NCBI RefSeq assembly: GCF_013385985.1
Contig: NZ_JACAOY010000035.1
Coordinates: 27,449-91,448, forward strand
DNA: 64,000 bases
Direction of reading: 5' to 3'
From: Pseudomonas sp. B6002
Lineage (GTDB): Bacteria; Pseudomonadota; Gammaproteobacteria; Pseudomonadales; Pseudomonadaceae
Every line of letters begins with the position of its first letter. The stretch's first letter is position 1. The position numbers and the translations under genes were made by a program. The notes under the pieces were generated by a model that had not been told where the DNA came from, made no database searches, and worked only from the letters and a program-made list of their open reading frames with translations. Below, piece by piece: positions 1 to 8,691 of this stretch.

Positions 1-834
1 CAAGCAGTGTTTATTTTCCTTGAAAATACCTCAGGCAACTTAACACTGCGCGATGGCACAGTCGTCAGCCCCTCTGAGTACACGGTGGGGTACACCTCAA
101 ATCCAATTCCGCAGAGTTTTCTCAACAGTCTTGAAGATGGAAGCACATTGACGATTAAGGGATACTTATCTTTAGATGGCACCCAAGATATTTCAGCGGC
201 AATTGCGTTGAAAGAAGTCACTTACATCGTCAGTGCGCCCGTATTTATCACGCCAAGCGTCACGAAAATAAACACACCCAAAAAAGCAATTTCGCTCTCT
301 GGATACACCTCTTGGACAAGTGTGACCGTGGTTATAGAGTCCGAACCTAACAAAGAAGTTGAGGTGCTCGATGGAGGCATTTTAAAAAGTAAAAAAATGG
401 CTGATGCCAATGGTATATCAACCCACCCTCTAAGCTCACTCAGCAGAACAAGTCATAGCATTACCGCACGAGGTGTATATGGAGATAATCCGGTGTCTGC
501 GCCCCATCAATTCACTATTACGCAACCCCTGGCTGCCGGAACAATTACAAGAGCCGTAAATGAAAACCTGGGTGGTGTTTATGTTCCTCCGGGAGGCAGC
601 GCAGTGAGGTACTCCGTCATCGCATTTGAAGGAACTTGCAGTGCATTCCCCGTAAGCAGAGCGGTTAGTTTAGGTTCTCCATCAGGAGGATTCCTTAACT
701 TTACAATCTACGCAAATCAAACTACATGGTCGGCCAAGTCGTCACAAGCCGTAATTATGTTTAAAGATTATTACCTAAACGAAGAGGAGGAGCCTTTCAC
801 CGCTTCGAATAACTACCCTATCAACTGGACTTAA
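1..834 (+). CDS. Repeat-type surface-like protein, 3' part (truncated by window edge)
   Basis: The reading frame is open to the first base, so the gene probably starts outside the window; a GTG at position 7 is the only start-like codon near the edge and has no room for a ribosome binding site. The visible 278 codons are rich in Thr, Ser, Val and Ile and look like two or three beta-sandwich modules, for example a segment ending in HQFTITQPL followed by a C-terminal module with VRYSVIAFEGTCSAFPVSR. I see no enzyme motif. Base composition is clearly more AT-rich than the genes to its right. It may be related to the two long module proteins at 3.4-7.7 kb, but I cannot show that without alignment. 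Function unknown. Confidence 0.6.
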   Translation, partial: QAVFIFLENTSGNLTLRDGTVVSPSEYTVGYTSNPIPQSFLNSLEDGSTLTIKGYLSLDGTQDISAAIALKEVTYIVSAPVFITPSVTKINTPKKAISLSGYTSWTSVTVVIESEPNKEVEVLDGGILKSKKMADANGISTHPLSSLSRTSHSITARGVYGDNPVSAPHQFTITQPLAAGTITRAVNENLGGVYVPPGGSAVRYSVIAFEGTCSAFPVSRAVSLGSPSGGFLNFTIYANQTTWSAKSSQAVIMFKDYYLNEEEEPFTASNNYPINWT

Positions 835-869
835 TGGTGACCTTAGCAAAAGCCTTTTTCACAGGCAAA

Positions 870-895
870 AAAACCGCATCTTAGGATGCGGTTTT
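870..895. terminator. Bidirectional rho-independent terminator
   Basis: An 11-bp perfect stem (870-880 with 885-895) has a 4-nt TTAG loop. A-run and T-run flanks make it work in both directions. It lies between the convergent ends of the truncated repeat protein and the autotransporter gene. Confidence 0.85.
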
Positions 896-909
896 GTTAA
901 CCAGCAACC

Positions 910-3168
910 TCAAAACTCCCAACGCACCCCCACATTAACCCCCAGCGGCTGCTTGATATTCTGCCCTACACTGCGCTCCAGATCCGCATGCAGCTTCAGG
1001 TTCTGCGACACCGACATCGCCACGCCCGCGCCCAGCTTCAAGCGTGAACCCGACAGGTCGTTATTGAACGCGTTGTCATTGACGAACACCTTGTTGCTCT
1101 GGTCGAACTCATGGGCCACTGCGGCCTTGAGGTACGGCTGCAACACACTGCCACTTTCCAGTTGGAAGTTGCGGCCAGCGGTCACGCCGACTTCACCGAT
1201 CACCGTGCTCGAACGATCGCCCTTAGCCTGCAGGCCGTTGTCCAGGGTGTAGCTCTGAGCCTGGGTGATCACTGCCGCGATTTGTCCATACGGCTCAACG
1301 AAATAGCCATCGTCCAACTTGATGTGACGGCCCACTTCTGCCGAAGCACCCACAGCGTTTTGCGTGTAGTTGCCCTTGGCTTTCTTGCCGTCGCTCATCG
1401 CCACGTCAGAATCGCTGTGCAAGCGGTTGAGCTTGAGCACGCCGTCGAAGTAGAAGCCGCTTTCGGCATCCAGCCAAGTGGCATAACCACCCACGTAGTA
1501 GCTTTTGATCTCAGCCTTGCTGCCACGGTTGAGGTCCAGGTCCGAAGTACTGTGGCCGGCCATCGCACCGATCAACCACTGGCCATCACCGGCTTGCAGC
1601 GGTGCATCGGCACCGATGGTGAAACCGCGTTGGGATTGGTTGTAACCCAGACCGGTCTTGTCGTTGGACACTTCATACTTGTTGCCGTAGGCACGGCTCC
1701 ACAACCCGGCGGATTTGCCATCGTTGAAGCGCAACTCACCCATGCGGGTACGCAGGGTGGTCATTTCGCCCAACAACACACTTGGTGCCGCGTTGAACAG
1801 CGCCAGTACCGAATTGGTGCTCGGGCTGATCACTTTGTTGTTCGGGTCCAGGTACCAGTCCTGGTCACGGTTATCGCTGACCAGGCCGTACGAATAGGTA
1901 CCCACATCAACACGATCACCGACCAGACTGAATGTGGCACCGCCGTCGGCGGTGTGGACCACATGCAAACGGTCATCGGACATCGGGTCGGCACCGGTGC
2001 TGGAGATCAGCAACTGGTGGGCGCCGGACGAAGTCCCTGTCACGTTGAGGAAGTCACCCGTCAAGGTGGAGAAATCCGCCTTCATGATAAAGGTGCCGCC
2101 CGTGCCATTGAGATTGGTCACGTCCAGTTGGTAGAACGCGCCCGAGTCGCCGAACTTGACGTTACCGCCATTCATCGACAGTTCCTTGAGTTCATCCTGG
2201 CCATCGACCAGCACCCAGGTGGCGTCGCTGTTGACCGACAACTTGTCGACGTTCTCCAGGCGGCCGGTGAGGATCGCGCCGTTGTTCAGGCCCACATTGG
2301 CAGTGCCGCCGTTGTTGATGATGTCGCCGGTCATCGAGGCGAAATCCAGGTTCAGGTCCAGCGCACTGCCGCTGCCGACCTGGATGTTGCCGACCAGGTT
2401 GCTGTTGTTGACCAGTACGTCAGCGGAGCCGCCGTTGATCAGTTCCAGCATGTTGCCGTTGCCACCTTCCAGTGTGGTGCCATTGCTGAGGGTAATCGGT
2501 GTAACTCCCGTCCCCGGCCCATCCACCACAATGGCGGCACCGGTTTGACCGACGACGCGGGTGCCATCAAGGTGAAAGCGGGTGGGTGCGGTTTCTCCAC
2601 CGCTGCGATAGACGTAAAGACCATTGGTGCCGCCGGTCAGACTGCCGCCTTGGGCGGCCAGGTTACCGTCGATCGCCAACACACCGAACTCTCCACCGAC
2701 GACATCGGTGTTCATCATCTGCAGCGTGCTTTCCCGCCCCAGGTTGACGCCATAGGTGGCCCCTTCAATCAGGCTGTTGGACACCACCGCGTGACTGCCC
2801 ACACCATCCTGCTCGCCCACGACCAGCCCCATGCCGCTTGCACTGGAAATGTGAGCGTCGCGAATGGCTGCCTGGCTGCCGAACAACCGAACGCCGTCTT
2901 CGGAGCCCGCAACCACTTGGCCGCCATTCATTTCAAAGATCGAATTCTGCGACAGCACGCTGAGAATCGAACCACCGTTGGAAGTCAGCTTGGCACCGTC
3001 TTTCAGGGTGTAGCGATCAAACGGGCTCTCGGCATCAATGACGAGTTGCTGACCTGCGCCCAGGTCTACGGCAGACACGTGAGTTGCCGCCAGTGAAAAA
3101 GGTGCAATCGCCAGGATTTTGATCGCGGTAGACAAGCGCGAGCGCTTGAAGAGTACTTGGGTATTCAT
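910..3168 (-). CDS. Pertactin-like autotransporter (type Va secretion)
   Basis: A 752-residue outer-membrane autotransporter. Residues 1-33 form a signal peptide with a basic start, a hydrophobic stretch and a likely cut after HVSA. Residues 34 to about 480 are Gly/Asn-rich imperfect repeats typical of a right-handed parallel beta-helix passenger. After a short linker, the last ~260 residues have the alternating aromatic pattern of an autotransporter barrel and end in WEF, the expected C-terminal aromatic for BAM insertion. No protease or lipase catalytic motif is visible, so adhesion or cell-cell interaction is the most likely role, by inference. The gene stands alone between two terminator-like hairpins. 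Very long reading frames on the opposite strand are codon-bias shadows. Confidence 0.9.
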   Translation of the reverse strand: MNTQVLFKRSRLSTAIKILAIAPFSLAATHVSAVDLGAGQQLVIDAESPFDRYTLKDGAKLTSNGGSILSVLSQNSIFEMNGGQVVAGSEDGVRLFGSQAAIRDAHISSASGMGLVVGEQDGVGSHAVVSNSLIEGATYGVNLGRESTLQMMNTDVVGGEFGVLAIDGNLAAQGGSLTGGTNGLYVYRSGGETAPTRFHLDGTRVVGQTGAAIVVDGPGTGVTPITLSNGTTLEGGNGNMLELINGGSADVLVNNSNLVGNIQVGSGSALDLNLDFASMTGDIINNGGTANVGLNNGAILTGRLENVDKLSVNSDATWVLVDGQDELKELSMNGGNVKFGDSGAFYQLDVTNLNGTGGTFIMKADFSTLTGDFLNVTGTSSGAHQLLISSTGADPMSDDRLHVVHTADGGATFSLVGDRVDVGTYSYGLVSDNRDQDWYLDPNNKVISPSTNSVLALFNAAPSVLLGEMTTLRTRMGELRFNDGKSAGLWSRAYGNKYEVSNDKTGLGYNQSQRGFTIGADAPLQAGDGQWLIGAMAGHSTSDLDLNRGSKAEIKSYYVGGYATWLDAESGFYFDGVLKLNRLHSDSDVAMSDGKKAKGNYTQNAVGASAEVGRHIKLDDGYFVEPYGQIAAVITQAQSYTLDNGLQAKGDRSSTVIGEVGVTAGRNFQLESGSVLQPYLKAAVAHEFDQSNKVFVNDNAFNNDLSGSRLKLGAGVAMSVSQNLKLHADLERSVGQNIKQPLGVNVGVRWEF

Positions 3169-3358
3169 AGGGTAGAACCTCTAGTCGGATGACTGAACAA
3201 GCCAATCGATTACAGGACTCATCGACTCAGGCTTTCAGAGGCGCCGAGGTTACGTACCCGAAGGGGAACTTCATGTAGGCCGAATCAACGACCCTGTAGG
3301 ACTTTCCTTAATGGTGAGTGGGCGAAATTTTGAGGTGAACCCTCAAGCCAGCATCGAT

Positions 3359-3385
3359 AACCCTTGGGGCTTGCCCCCAAGGGTT
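3359..3385 (-). terminator. GC-rich hairpin downstream of the module-protein gene
   Basis: An 11-bp perfect inverted repeat (AACCCTTGGGG with CCCCAAGGGTT) around a 5-nt loop lies 35 bases beyond the stop of the minus-strand gene at 3420. There is no U-run after it, so it is terminator-like rather than a textbook terminator. The rest of 3169-3419 must hold the autotransporter promoter; I see no convincing consensus boxes. Confidence 0.5.
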
Positions 3386-3419
3386 AATGGGCGTCACTCA
3401 ATGCATTTGAAACAGCGCT

Positions 3420-5408
3420 TTAACCGCAAACGCCTCCGCCCAGCTGATACCGACTGACGTACAAGGCACTAGGGTCGGACTCTCCCGGAGTCCCCCCCAG
3501 CGTGAGTACTTTGTAATAAGCCTCGACACGCCCCTGTGTGACGGGGGAGATGTAAGTGGCGTAGGGCACCGTGAATATTTCGCCAGGGTGTCCGGCAAAG
3601 TGATCCAACGTGACGGTCACCGGAGGGAACTCATGTTCGAGCACCACGACTGACGAGAAGAAGTCATCAGGCCCATAGATCACCCATACCAGGGTCACTT
3701 GATCGCCAGCTTTCAATTTGCCCGGGCTGATGATTTTGGTTTTGATGCCTGACGTAATGCCATCATCACAGTTAATGAAGAACGGATCGTCGTCAGCCCC
3801 AGTCCCCTGCGCATCTGGATATTGCAGCAGTTCCAAATCTCCAATCACGAACGCTTTTACATCGACTGGGGTTGGCAGGGAATCAATGAAATTGTTGTTG
3901 GTTCCATTGTTGAGGCTGTAATAAACATCGTGGACTCCGTTACCCACCAGGGCAATGACTGACGCAGGAACCGGGATACTGAATTGTGAAGCCGTCTCAT
4001 CCGCCAGCGTAACGGTGTAGGGTGGTAAAAGCGCCGGAGAGCCGTTCCAGTAAATCTGGATTCGGTCACCTGCCACAGCGCCGGTATAGACCGCAAAAGT
4101 GGCCGTGGCATTACCTGTATCGCCCGGGCCGATCTCGTTGGTCAAACCGCCAGCCGAGGTGATTGTGAGCAGCCCAAGATTAGGATTGACCGGACCGGGG
4201 CCACCCGGATCTGGTGTCAGGCCCGGAGCAGTCAGATCCACGGGAACGCTGATCGAGGTGGAAGTCGGGGAGGCAGTACCGTTTGCAATAATCGAGTAAA
4301 AGACGGTGGCAGAATAAGGGGCACCCTCACCTCCAGACGCCAAATCGGCCCACGGTATTGGAATGTCTTTAGGGAACGTTAAGTTGTTAACCGGTGCATA
4401 GATCATTCGCCCGTTAAAATTGACAACGATTTGTTGGCCAATTTCAACGTTGTCGTAGCCCGTGATTCGAACATAGGCGCGATTCAACTGAGCATCTTCC
4501 CGATCCAGCGGCGCTTCGGGCACGACAGGCGGTTGCAGGTTTGAAGGACTGGGTTCAAGTGTAAGCGTTATCTCCGTCAAATACGGGGGGAAGGTCGTTT
4601 CATTACCGGCGCGGTCGTAGTAGATATACGCCAGTTGGTAGACGTCTGATCCCATGGCCAATATGTCCGCCTTGTCCAAGGTAACGCTCACCGGTAAATT
4701 ATTGACGGGCAAACCGGTGACTGTGGCAATCGGCGTCGGATCCGTGTAATGCCAGAAAATACTGAGTCGGTCCCCTACCTGAGGATCAAACCGAGGGCTG
4801 CAGGTGACGGTGAAAATGTTGGTCGGAACGTTGAGCAACTCCACCGTCACTTTGCCATTGACCACCCAAGCCGGAAGCGTTGCTCTGGCCGGCCGGATCC
4901 TGGCGTGCGTGTCGTATCGGTCAACCGTAACGACCGCGGGCCCACTCGAACTATCAGACGTCGTACCATGAAACACTTCGTAGGTCAGGTTTTTGAGACC
5001 ATGATCACCCAATTGCGCTTGATTGAACGTGTAAGGACGAGGCCATACCAGCTCGGGGGCATTCAGGTTGGGGCCAAGGTCCTCACGGGGCCCCACGAGC
5101 GAATTATTGATCCTGATTTCCAGACCGTAGCTCGCAAACGGGCCGCCTCCCCCTGGGGACCATCTGGGGATCTCAATCATCAAACCCTCCAGATAAAGCG
5201 TCTCGATACTCATCAAACCAGGCTGGCCACCGGGCACATCTGGCAGTGCATTCACCACGTCTATGGGAACAAGTAAACCTGCACGGGGGGCTCTTCGCGT
5301 GGATCGAGGCTCTGTCAAAACCGAGCGACCGGAAGCTTTGGCTTTTTTCTTGGCTTTCTTGGGCGCTTTGGGTTCCTTGATATTTTTGGGTTTCTTTAAA
5401 CTTGCCAT
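3420..5408 (-). CDS. Multi-module beta-sandwich (Ig-like) protein with Lys-rich N-terminus
   Basis: 662 residues if translation starts at MASLKKPKN, which has a GGAG box 8-10 bases upstream; an in-frame extension to 5510 lacks one. Residues 2-40 are Lys/Ala/Pro-rich and strongly basic; no hydrophobic signal peptide follows. The remainder reads as about five modules of 100-130 residues, each with a core of the type VGDRLSIFWHYTD, AGDRIQIYWNGSP or AGDQVTLVWVIYG, that is GD followed by alternating hydrophobics and Trp. This resembles bacterial Ig-like folds. It is clearly paralogous to the next gene upstream (5692-7695), which has the same layout and motif. Function and location are unknown; the absence of a signal peptide argues against simple Sec export. 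Confidence 0.75.
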   Translation of the reverse strand: MASLKKPKNIKEPKAPKKAKKKAKASGRSVLTEPRSTRRAPRAGLLVPIDVVNALPDVPGGQPGLMSIETLYLEGLMIEIPRWSPGGGGPFASYGLEIRINNSLVGPREDLGPNLNAPELVWPRPYTFNQAQLGDHGLKNLTYEVFHGTTSDSSSGPAVVTVDRYDTHARIRPARATLPAWVVNGKVTVELLNVPTNIFTVTCSPRFDPQVGDRLSIFWHYTDPTPIATVTGLPVNNLPVSVTLDKADILAMGSDVYQLAYIYYDRAGNETTFPPYLTEITLTLEPSPSNLQPPVVPEAPLDREDAQLNRAYVRITGYDNVEIGQQIVVNFNGRMIYAPVNNLTFPKDIPIPWADLASGGEGAPYSATVFYSIIANGTASPTSTSISVPVDLTAPGLTPDPGGPGPVNPNLGLLTITSAGGLTNEIGPGDTGNATATFAVYTGAVAGDRIQIYWNGSPALLPPYTVTLADETASQFSIPVPASVIALVGNGVHDVYYSLNNGTNNNFIDSLPTPVDVKAFVIGDLELLQYPDAQGTGADDDPFFINCDDGITSGIKTKIISPGKLKAGDQVTLVWVIYGPDDFFSSVVVLEHEFPPVTVTLDHFAGHPGEIFTVPYATYISPVTQGRVEAYYKVLTLGGTPGESDPSALYVSRYQLGGGVCG

Positions 5409-5502
5409 CTTGGTTGACTCCGGAAGTTTAGATAACGTGCCCGCTTCAAAAACAGACAGGTAGCCACTTGTATTAAGCGCCCCAAAAAACATTCGCACAC
5501 CT

Positions 5503-5518
5503 GTCAACATTGACAGTT
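5503..5518. promoter_or_regulatory. Perfect palindrome upstream of module-protein gene
   Basis: CTGTCAA-CA-TTGACAG has 7-bp arms and a 2-nt centre. It lies about 95 bases before the start of the minus-strand gene at 5408, where an operator or a TTGACA-type -35 element could sit. No matching -10 box is obvious, so its role is a guess. Confidence 0.3.
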
Positions 5519-5644
5519 TTGCGTGTTATCCACTTCTGCGTCGTCGTTGTTTTATCGTCGCGCCCCTACGCACATCGCTGACGACAATAAGGACATGCAC
5601 GATTGATTTAATGTGATCAAACCCTGCCAGTGCCCGCTTGAATC

Positions 5645-5673
5645 AAAACAACAAGGGGGCCTAAGGCCCCCCC
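5645..5673 (-). terminator. Rho-independent terminator of second module-protein gene
   Basis: On the minus strand, GGGGGCC-TTA-GGCCCCC is followed by TTGTTGTTTT. It lies 20 bases past the stop codon at 5692 and separates the two paralogous genes, so they are probably transcribed separately. Confidence 0.75.
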
Positions 5674-5691
5674 TGACATTCAACCTGTTTT

Positions 5692-7695
5692 CTACTGGGT
5701 TTTTGCTTTGCCGGGTTTCGACGGCTTACCTGCAGGAGGCGCGAGGCATGTCGTTCCACCGGGCCGAATCAGATCAATCCGTGCGAAATTGGCAGCTGAC
5801 TTGCCGGTTGGGCCCGACATTTTGTAGAGACGGTAGTAAAACAACCCGGAACCATTGGTTGGAATCAGCCCAGGCACTGTGATCAACGGGTCGAAGGGTT
5901 CTATGTAGACCTCTGCCACTCCAGCAGTCCTGTGGGCGTCCGTCAGTTCCAGTTCAAACCAGACCTGAGACCCCGCAATAGGCGCCCCCCCTCCATTGGT
6001 CGTGCGGTGACTGCTCCAGAACAACCTGACCCTATCGCCGACTTCAAAGTGAGTCGTGCTCCAGGGAATCCCCAGGATGACCGCCTCATAGGGCTGAGGG
6101 ACGGTATCGCACGCGATCATTTTAGACGGGTGATTGTTCAGCAAGCTTGCCGCTGCCAGCCCCGTCAAGGTATCCAACTCAACACGAACCTGGGTGGCAC
6201 GGCTTCGTTGATAATTGACGCCGTTATAGGTCCAGTAATAAACCTCTACCAGCCCACCCCCCGCGACGATCAAGGCCCACGGCACATACAGCTGCACGGT
6301 CTGCCCGGCGACATCTCCGGGGTCGACCACTTTTATATCGGCAAATGTGGCGTCATTGCCCCAGAACAGACGCAGGTTTTCCCCCACCTGCGGATTGAAG
6401 AACAAAGGCACCTCAACCAAAACAGGGCCGGGTGAGTCTGCAGGAGTGACCACGTTATCCGCGGTGACCCCTTTGACCGTTACAATCGGCAACGCGGGGT
6501 TGATCGGATCGGGGCTGACCGGGGGATCACCTGCCACCGTAGCATCGACTTCAATGAAGGTGTCCGGTGAGTTCTTGGTGAGCGAACCCCGCGCAAACGC
6601 GTACCACACCCTTACCGGGTATCGAGCGTCAAACCCGCCAACCAGGAATATCGGCCACGTGACGTCCACGGAAATGGGCCAGATCTGCGTCGCACCTACG
6701 GTAATCGTCGCCAGAATATGGGTGTTCCAGCGCAGAGTCAGGGTATCGCCCTCCTCCGCCCCTATCACCTCCTGCAGGGAGACACTCACGCCTTGGCGGA
6801 TATCATCCAGGTCAATCAGGCCATCGGTTTCTGCCCGAGGCACCAAAGGCCGGAGCAAATCGGGCAAGGAAACCAGGTTGATATCGAGTTTGACCGGATC
6901 GGAAAAAGGTCCGATGTTGCCGACACGGTCCATCAACCGATAGGACGCCCACCTTTCACCACCACCACTGGTGCGAACAACTGCCTCGGGAATCAGGTAC
7001 AGCAGTGGGTCACCGTCTTCAATGTGACGCCGTTCAACCGTAAAACTGCCGACATAGTCGATATTGGGGATGGTCCCAAAGAACACCATGACCACGTCTT
7101 CGGTGCGCATGACCAGGTAACGTGGAACTTCACAGGGGATACCTGCGTCGGCGGTGAGCTCGGCATCACTCACGCCGTCAAGTGTGTCGGGGCCGAATAT
7201 AAGTTCGGCACCCGGGTTATCCTGGTTGGGGGCAAGATCGTCGACATCAATCAGCGTTCGCTCCGACTCGCCCGTCGGCAACAATACCCCACTGATCTTG
7301 TAATACATCTGGCTGACACCGGGCGTATCCAGCAACCATGCCGGCAGCGCTTTGGTGTACGGGAACAAGACGGCGGGATCATAGGGGCCGAGGATCTCCT
7401 CGGTCCACACGTGGTCGCCCTTCCAGAAGTATTCAATGTTGGTGCGCACGTTTGTGGCTGCGTTATTGGGCGTCCACACGCTTGGAATGGTGACTTTGAA
7501 AGGCTGGCCCCGAACTGACAGGGGGATTTTGTGTGCGGCTTCGTCCCATAACAGTGGAAGGCTGTCTTCCGGTAGTGGGCCCACCACCCCGGGCGATGGT
7601 GCGGCAGGCTCAACAGGAGAGCTCTTTTTTCTTTTGTTGGGACGGGCCTTTTGGGCGACGGTTTTTTTCTGTTGGCGCACCTTCGAGTCAGTCAT
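5692..7695 (-). CDS. Multi-module beta-sandwich (Ig-like) protein, paralogue
   Basis: 667 residues starting at MTDSKVRQQKK, chosen because a GGGAG box precedes it; a longer frame to 7713 has none. The first ~35 residues are basic (KKTVAQKARPNKRKK) and are not a signal peptide. The body holds repeated modules with the same core as its neighbour: EEGDTLTLRWNTH, VGENLRLFWGND and VGDRVRLFWSSH. The C-terminus is again Lys/Pro-rich (PPAGKPSKPGKAK). The two proteins share architecture and a Gly-Asp...Trp motif, pointing to tandem duplication. The opposite strand carries several long frames that are shadows. Function unknown; surface or appendage-associated roles are possible but not demonstrated. 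Confidence 0.75.
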   Translation of the reverse strand: MTDSKVRQQKKTVAQKARPNKRKKSSPVEPAAPSPGVVGPLPEDSLPLLWDEAAHKIPLSVRGQPFKVTIPSVWTPNNAATNVRTNIEYFWKGDHVWTEEILGPYDPAVLFPYTKALPAWLLDTPGVSQMYYKISGVLLPTGESERTLIDVDDLAPNQDNPGAELIFGPDTLDGVSDAELTADAGIPCEVPRYLVMRTEDVVMVFFGTIPNIDYVGSFTVERRHIEDGDPLLYLIPEAVVRTSGGGERWASYRLMDRVGNIGPFSDPVKLDINLVSLPDLLRPLVPRAETDGLIDLDDIRQGVSVSLQEVIGAEEGDTLTLRWNTHILATITVGATQIWPISVDVTWPIFLVGGFDARYPVRVWYAFARGSLTKNSPDTFIEVDATVAGDPPVSPDPINPALPIVTVKGVTADNVVTPADSPGPVLVEVPLFFNPQVGENLRLFWGNDATFADIKVVDPGDVAGQTVQLYVPWALIVAGGGLVEVYYWTYNGVNYQRSRATQVRVELDTLTGLAAASLLNNHPSKMIACDTVPQPYEAVILGIPWSTTHFEVGDRVRLFWSSHRTTNGGGAPIAGSQVWFELELTDAHRTAGVAEVYIEPFDPLITVPGLIPTNGSGLFYYRLYKMSGPTGKSAANFARIDLIRPGGTTCLAPPAGKPSKPGKAKTQ

Positions 7696-7830
7696 CTCAT
7701 TCTCCCAACGCAACCCATGATGTGGCGACCATGGGCTACTGCGCTGGTGCGAACCCTCCGCCTACGGTCAGGAGAACAGTTAAAACGTAAATCGACAGGT
7801 TGAATACTGTCAGAACTCACAGGTGCCTAC

Positions 7831-7856
7831 GGTGCAACGCTTGCTTGCGTTGTACC
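7831..7856 (-). terminator. Terminator-like hairpin after ung
   Basis: GGTGCAACGC and GCGTTGTACC pair with one mismatch around a 6-nt loop, 10 bases past the ung stop. No U-run follows. Confidence 0.35.
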
Positions 7857-7865
7857 CACGCGTGC

Positions 7866-8558
7866 TTAAAGCGGCGGCAAACACCACTCAATCGGCGTCT
7901 CGCCATTTTGCTCAAGAAACTTGTTGGTGCGGCTGAAATGCCCGCATCCCAGAAACCCGCGATACGCCGACAACGGCGACGGGTGCACCGAAGTCAGCAC
8001 CAGGTGCTTGGTGGCATCGACCAGTTTCTGCTTGCCCTGGGCATGGGCGCCCCACAGCAGGAACACCAGGTGGGGTTGGTGCTCGCTGACCACCTCGATA
8101 ATGCGATCGGTAAAGAACTGCCAGCCCTTGCCTGCGTGGGCATTGGCGTTGGCGCGCTCGACGGTCATGGTGGTGTTGAGCAACAGCACGCCCTGGTCAG
8201 CCCAGCTCTGCAGGCAACCGTGATTGGGGATGTCGATGTTCAGGTCGCGCTTGAGTTCTTTGTAGATGTTGACCAGTGACGGCGGCGTCGGCACGCCCGG
8301 TTGCACCGAGAAGCACAGGCCGTGGGCCTGGCCGGGGCCGTGGTACGGGTCCTGGCCGAGGATCACCACCTTGACCTTGTCCAGCGGCGTGGAATTGAGC
8401 GCATTGAAAATCAGCGGGCCCGGCGGGTAGATCTCTTTGCCGGCCGCGTGCTCCAGGCGCAGGAACTCGCGCAGCTCGGCCATGTAGGGCTTTTCGAACT
8501 CATCACGCAGGGCGTGCTTCCAGCTGGGTTCGAGTTTGATACGGTCGCCGTCGGTCAT
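7866..8558 (-). CDS. ung: Uracil-DNA glycosylase, family 1
   Basis: The enzyme removes uracil from DNA as the first step of base excision repair. The 230-residue protein carries the two family-1 signatures: GQDPYHG at about residues 69-75, with catalytic Asp70, and HPSPLSA at about 192-198, with His192. The [10 protein letters not shown] strand and Ung length (about 225-230) fit. It stands alone between the module-protein gene and a divergent crotonase-family gene. The Shine-Dalgarno region before the ATG is weak. Confidence 0.97.
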   Translation of the reverse strand: MTDGDRIKLEPSWKHALRDEFEKPYMAELREFLRLEHAAGKEIYPPGPLIFNALNSTPLDKVKVVILGQDPYHGPGQAHGLCFSVQPGVPTPPSLVNIYKELKRDLNIDIPNHGCLQSWADQGVLLLNTTMTVERANANAHAGKGWQFFTDRIIEVVSEHQPHLVFLLWGAHAQGKQKLVDATKHLVLTSVHPSPLSAYRGFLGCGHFSRTNKFLEQNGETPIEWCLPPL

Positions 8559-8691
8559 GTTTGAATGGTCTTGTAAAAAAGAATGAGGCGAACCCTAGGA
8601 AAGCCGCCCCCGCTTGTCAATTGATCTGACACACCTGCGGCACTTTCCTGGGATGCGAGCATACTGAACCTTCACTCCCCCGAATGAGGTC

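Noticed and set aside
1111-3096. 661-codon open frame opposite the autotransporter
   Set aside because: It has no family features and is His/Val/Gly-biased in the way typical of antisense frames in GC-rich genes; the minus-strand protein has a signal peptide and a barrel.
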